DNA from: Chloroflexota bacterium
GTDB lineage: Bacteria; Chloroflexota; UBA5177
Direction of reading: 5' to 3'
DNA: 33,314 bases
NCBI GenBank assembly: GCA_025966365.1
Contig: JAICWV010000022.1
Location: forward strand, 1-33,314
Under the pieces are notes generated by a model. It was not told the DNA's origin, searched no databases, and saw nothing but the letters and a program-made list of their open reading frames with translations. Positions 30,426 to 33,314 of the stretch are shown here, piece after piece (positions within the stretch are counted from its first letter, which is position 1; each line of letters opens with the position of its first letter). Both the position numbers and the translations under genes were made by a program.

Positions 30426-33229
30426 GGCTGCCGCACCTCTTCGGGAGCAAATGACAGAGCCAGCTCGACCACCTCGTCGTCCCCCATCGCGTACCCCTCG
30501 GAGGTATAACGCTCGAAGGCGTCCGGGTCTACTGAAGAGCGGAGCGTGTCCTCGATGCCGGCATTGAGAGCCTCCCCCACGGGAAAGGGCACGGAGAGCG
30601 ACGAGTCTCGCAATTTATGGGCTGCCCCAAGGAGCCGAGCCGCCCGCTCGGCGTGTCCCTGATCCATCGCCACCGCCGCCAGACCCTCGATGCACGACGC
30701 TAGATTCCCTCGCCCCGTGTACCTGTGCACGAAGATCAGCGCCTCACGGAACTCATCCGCCGCGCGCTGGTCTTCTCCACGCACGCGGGAGATGCCTCCC
30801 AGGGTCAAGAGCGCCAGCGGGAGGTACCGTTTCTCGCGCATGGAGCGGAAGCGATCCAGCGCCTCACCCAGATACTCCCGTCCCACCCCAAAATCCCCGG
30901 CACGCACCGCCAGAGTTCCCAATGTCCGGAGGACGAGTCCTTGCCCGAAGACATCGCCAGTGCGCCGGAAGTCGTTCAGCGCGTCGCTCAGCCAGGCCTG
31001 AAGGGTGGCCACATCGCCCTCGGCAAGCAGCGAACGAACACCCGCAACGGTCGCGAACCCAACCCCGAAGGTATTGTTTTGCGCGCGATAGAGGGCTCGT
31101 GCCTCTTCGACGAGCGGCCGTGCCGAGTCATCAAGCGTGGCCGCGATCAACAGGGTTCCGGCGAGCAGCTTCTCGTCACCGGAGGCTCGCGCCGTGTCGA
31201 CCGCCAGCCCACTCAGCTCCGGCACTCGCTCCAGGTCCCCGGTGTGCCAGGCCAGGAGGGCCGCCACCCCCAGCCCCCACCCTCGGGCGCGAGCCGGCTC
31301 CCGCGCCTCTGGAATCGCCAGCAGCCGTTCCACCCAATCCCGCATCTCGATGGGACCGTCCAGCCAGCACCACACCCACAACAAGCCTGCGAGTAAGAGA
31401 CCGATCTCCGGGTGCCGTGTTTCCAGCGACCACTGCAGTGCAGCCCGTACATTTCCCCATTCAACACTCCACATCTCGCGCCAGGGATCGCGCGCCGCGC
31501 TCATGAGCTCGTCATAGGTCCTCTCGGCCAGCGAGAGAAAGTAGCCGGCGTGGCGGCGACGCAGATCTTCGAGCTCGCCGCTCTCCTGCTGCTCCAGCGC
31601 AAACTCCCGGATTGTTTCCAGCATCACGAATCGAGACTCCACAAACCCAGAGGGACCCCAGGCTTCGTGCTGCTGGAGGAGACTCTTATCGACGAGCGAG
31701 GCAAGCCCGTCAATGACCTCGGCGTCCAGGTCACCTGTGCCGGCACACACGGTCTCCGTTGCCTCATAGGTGCAGCCAGCGGCAAACACAGCCAGCCGCT
31801 GGAACAGCACTTGCTCGGATCGGTCGAGCAGGTCGTAGCTCCAGGCAATGGCACCTCGCAGCGTCTGCTGGCGACCGGGGAGATCGCGTGGTCCCCCCGT
31901 GAGCAGACCGAGACGATGGTCGAGCCGGGCGAGCAGGGCGGCTGGAGGGAAGACCTTGATGCGCGCTGCCGCAAGCTCGATGGCCAGTGGGAGACCATCG
32001 AGGCGCCGGCATATCTCGGCGACGGCGAAAGCATTCTCTCTGGTGAGCTCGAATCCTGGTTGCCGCATCGCCACGCGATCGAGGAACATGCGTACCGACT
32101 CGAACTGCGCCAGCGCGTCCGGATCGACCGGGCCGGCGGTATCGGGCACGCCCATGGGCGGCACGCGGTACTCCTGCTCGCCATACAGTCGGAGAAGCTC
32201 CCGACTGGTCACCAACACCGTGAGCCGTGGGCATGCCGCGATCAGTTCGGCCAGCTGCGGTGCCGCGGCCACAACTTGCTCGAAGTTGTCAAGCACCAGC
32301 AACAGATGTTTGCCGCCGATGTAATGCCGGAGCGCCGCCGCGCTAGGCGCCATCGTGACCTCCACTCCCACCGTCAAGGCGATCGACTGGAAAACGGAAT
32401 CGCTATCGCGCGTGGAGGCGAGCAGCACAAAGAAAACTCCGTCCTGAAAGTATTCGGCAACCGTCTCCGCGGCCCGAATTGCCAGACGGGTCTTCCCGAT
32501 TCCCCCCGGCCCTGTCAGGGTGAGGAGGCGTACATCTGTACCTTCGAGAAGAGCCGCCACCTCCCTGGTCTCCGGCTCACGGCCGACAAAGCGCGTCTGT
32601 TGGGGAGCCAGATTGGTCGGCGACTCGTACTTGGCAGAGAACTTTGGAACGTCAGCGGGGACGCTGTCCTCACCGACGACCTGAAACACCTTCACCGGTC
32701 GGGACATGCCCTTGAGGTGGGCCTCGCCGCGGTCCAGGGTGACCAGCCCCTCCGTGGTCCGCGCCAGTCCAACCACCATATCGGTCGCCAGGACTTCCCC
32801 GGGGCGGGCGATGCTCTGCAGACGGGCAGCGCGGTTCAGCGCCCCACTGCGATAGCCGCCTCTGACCGGCACGGCATCGCCCGCGTCTATGCCGATGCGT
32901 ACTTCGAAGCGAAACTCAGCGTCCGGGCTCTGGGTGACGCGCGCTTGCAGGTCCACGCCCGCATGAAGGGCATCACGCGCCGAATCGAATACGGCCAGGA
33001 CTTCGTCGCCCCGCAGCTCGACGACCCGTCCCCGCCTGGCAGAGACAATCTCATCGGCGAGATCGGCGAACTGGGTCGCCAATCGCGCCGCCGCTTCGTC
33101 CCCGTGCTCTTCGGTAAAGCGCGTATAGCCGCGCACATCAGCGATGAGGAAGGTGCGCAACTGAGACGCTTCTTCGCTCGACTCTGTTACTCCAATGCCG
33201 GCCGGGGCGTCGCGAACGCCACCATCCAT
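30416..33229 (-). CDS. Class III nucleotide cyclase domain fused to an NB-ARC/AfsR-type ATPase and TPR-like repeats
   Basis: This is a 937-residue cytoplasmic signalling protein. Residues about 25-185 form a class III cyclase domain with metal Asp31 (IADVRGYT) and Asp75 (RGDEVLAVF) and transition-state Asn132 and Arg136 (LNRAARLQ). The usual purine-selecting Lys is Glu71 and its partner Asp is not present, so cyclase activity or substrate is doubtful. A P-loop ATPase follows, with Walker A GPGGIGKTR (240-248), Walker B LLLVLDNFE (309-317) and GLPLAIELAAARIKVFPP. From about 560 to the end, helical repeats of TPR type are seen (for example YLGEALDRFRSMREKRYLPLALLTLGGI). No LuxR or SARP DNA-binding domain is present. 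It starts at ATG 33227-33229 with only a weak ribosome site; nothing recognisable lies between it and the window end. Confidence 0.88.
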   Translation of the reverse strand: MDGGVRDAPAGIGVTESSEEASQLRTFLIADVRGYTRFTEEHGDEAAARLATQFADLADEIVSARRGRVVELRGDEVLAVFDSARDALHAGVDLQARVTQSPDAEFRFEVRIGIDAGDAVPVRGGYRSGALNRAARLQSIARPGEVLATDMVVGLARTTEGLVTLDRGEAHLKGMSRPVKVFQVVGEDSVPADVPKFSAKYESPTNLAPQQTRFVGREPETREVAALLEGTDVRLLTLTGPGGIGKTRLAIRAAETVAEYFQDGVFFVLLASTRDSDSVFQSIALTVGVEVTMAPSAAALRHYIGGKHLLLVLDNFEQVVAAAPQLAELIAACPRLTVLVTSRELLRLYGEQEYRVPPMGVPDTAGPVDPDALAQFESVRMFLDRVAMRQPGFELTRENAFAVAEICRRLDGLPLAIELAAARIKVFPPAALLARLDHRLGLLTGGPRDLPGRQQTLRGAIAWSYDLLDRSEQVLFQRLAVFAAGCTYEATETVCAGTGDLDAEVIDGLASLVDKSLLQQHEAWGPSGFVESRFVMLETIREFALEQQESGELEDLRRRHAGYFLSLAERTYDELMSAARDPWREMWSVEWGNVRAALQWSLETRHPEIGLLLAGLLWVWCWLDGPIEMRDWVERLLAIPEAREPARARGWGLGVAALLAWHTGDLERVPELSGLAVDTARASGDEKLLAGTLLIAATLDDSARPLVEEARALYRAQNNTFGVGFATVAGVRSLLAEGDVATLQAWLSDALNDFRRTGDVFGQGLVLRTLGTLAVRAGDFGVGREYLGEALDRFRSMREKRYLPLALLTLGGISRVRGEDQRAADEFREALIFVHRYTGRGNLASCIEGLAAVAMDQGHAERAARLLGAAHKLRDSSLSVPFPVGEALNAGIEDTLRSSVDPDAFERYTSEGYAMGDDEVVELALSFAPEEVRQPCG

Positions 33230-33314
33230 CCCGATTCCGAACTCGCTTCGCCTTTGACCACCATATCACGGGCTTCCATACTGATGCTGACGTACCGGGG
33301 AGGATCTCATCGTA

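Noticed and set aside
1-33314. RNA genes, CRISPR arrays, transposases, phage genes
   Set aside because: I looked for repeat-spacer patterns, tRNA-like cloverleaves and mobile-element proteins in gaps and saw none beyond the 193-bp element.

Overview
The window is GC-rich, densely coded bacterial chromosome with strong GGAG-type ribosome binding sites, tight operons and little intergenic DNA. The gene set (PucR regulator, molybdenum hydroxylase of the CoxLMS layout, cyclase-ATPase-TPR regulator, split C50-type carotenoid cyclase with a UbiA elongase, and a short inverted-repeat intergenic element) suggests a high-GC soil or environmental member of the Terrabacteria, most likely Chloroflexota, with Actinomycetota as the alternative. 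No rRNA, tRNA, CRISPR array, transposase or phage gene was seen, so the lineage is an inference.

Left part (1-9121): the end of a branched-chain amino-acid type ABC transporter (livM running off the left edge, livH) is divergent from a PucR-family regulator, which is followed by a GH1 glycosidase. A complete three-gene ABC importer of the NMT1/SsuABC type (substrate-binding protein, permease, ATPase) is divergent from an M20 peptidase related to carboxypeptidase G2 whose zinc ligands are largely replaced.

Middle part (9167-20435, all minus strand): a compact operon of eight genes with spacings of -8 to +9 bp. It encodes a CoA-acylating methylmalonate/malonate-semialdehyde dehydrogenase, a luciferase-like flavin monooxygenase, a PuuE-like polysaccharide-deacetylase-fold amidohydrolase, a three-subunit molybdenum hydroxylase with a CoxG protein, and a dihydroorotase-like cyclic amidohydrolase. 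Upstream lie a second divergent M20 hydrolase, a 193-bp element with perfect 25-bp terminal inverted repeats, and a cupin. Together with the importers and the PucR regulator this reads as a pathway that takes up an N-heterocycle, hydroxylates it, opens the ring, hydrolyses the amide or ureide, and oxidises a semialdehyde to an acyl-CoA. The substrate is unknown. The molybdenum subunit has Gln where the family has its catalytic Glu. TGTGGCA-type half-sites occur both in front of pucR/livH and in front of the operon, which suggests one shared regulator.

Right part (20498-33229): a DHA2-type MFS transporter, then a translationally coupled carotenoid operon: two small cyclase subunits, a lycopene-elongase-like UbiA domain fused to a family 2 glycosyltransferase, crtI and crtB. 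It looks designed to make a cyclic, probably glycosylated C50 carotenoid. A perfect hairpin closes it. After it come a secreted beta-helix-like protein, a geranylgeranyl-reductase-family flavoprotein, a second UbiA prenyltransferase of the digeranylgeranylglyceryl-phosphate-synthase type, and a 937-residue cyclase/NB-ARC/TPR regulator overlapping that prenyltransferase on the same strand.
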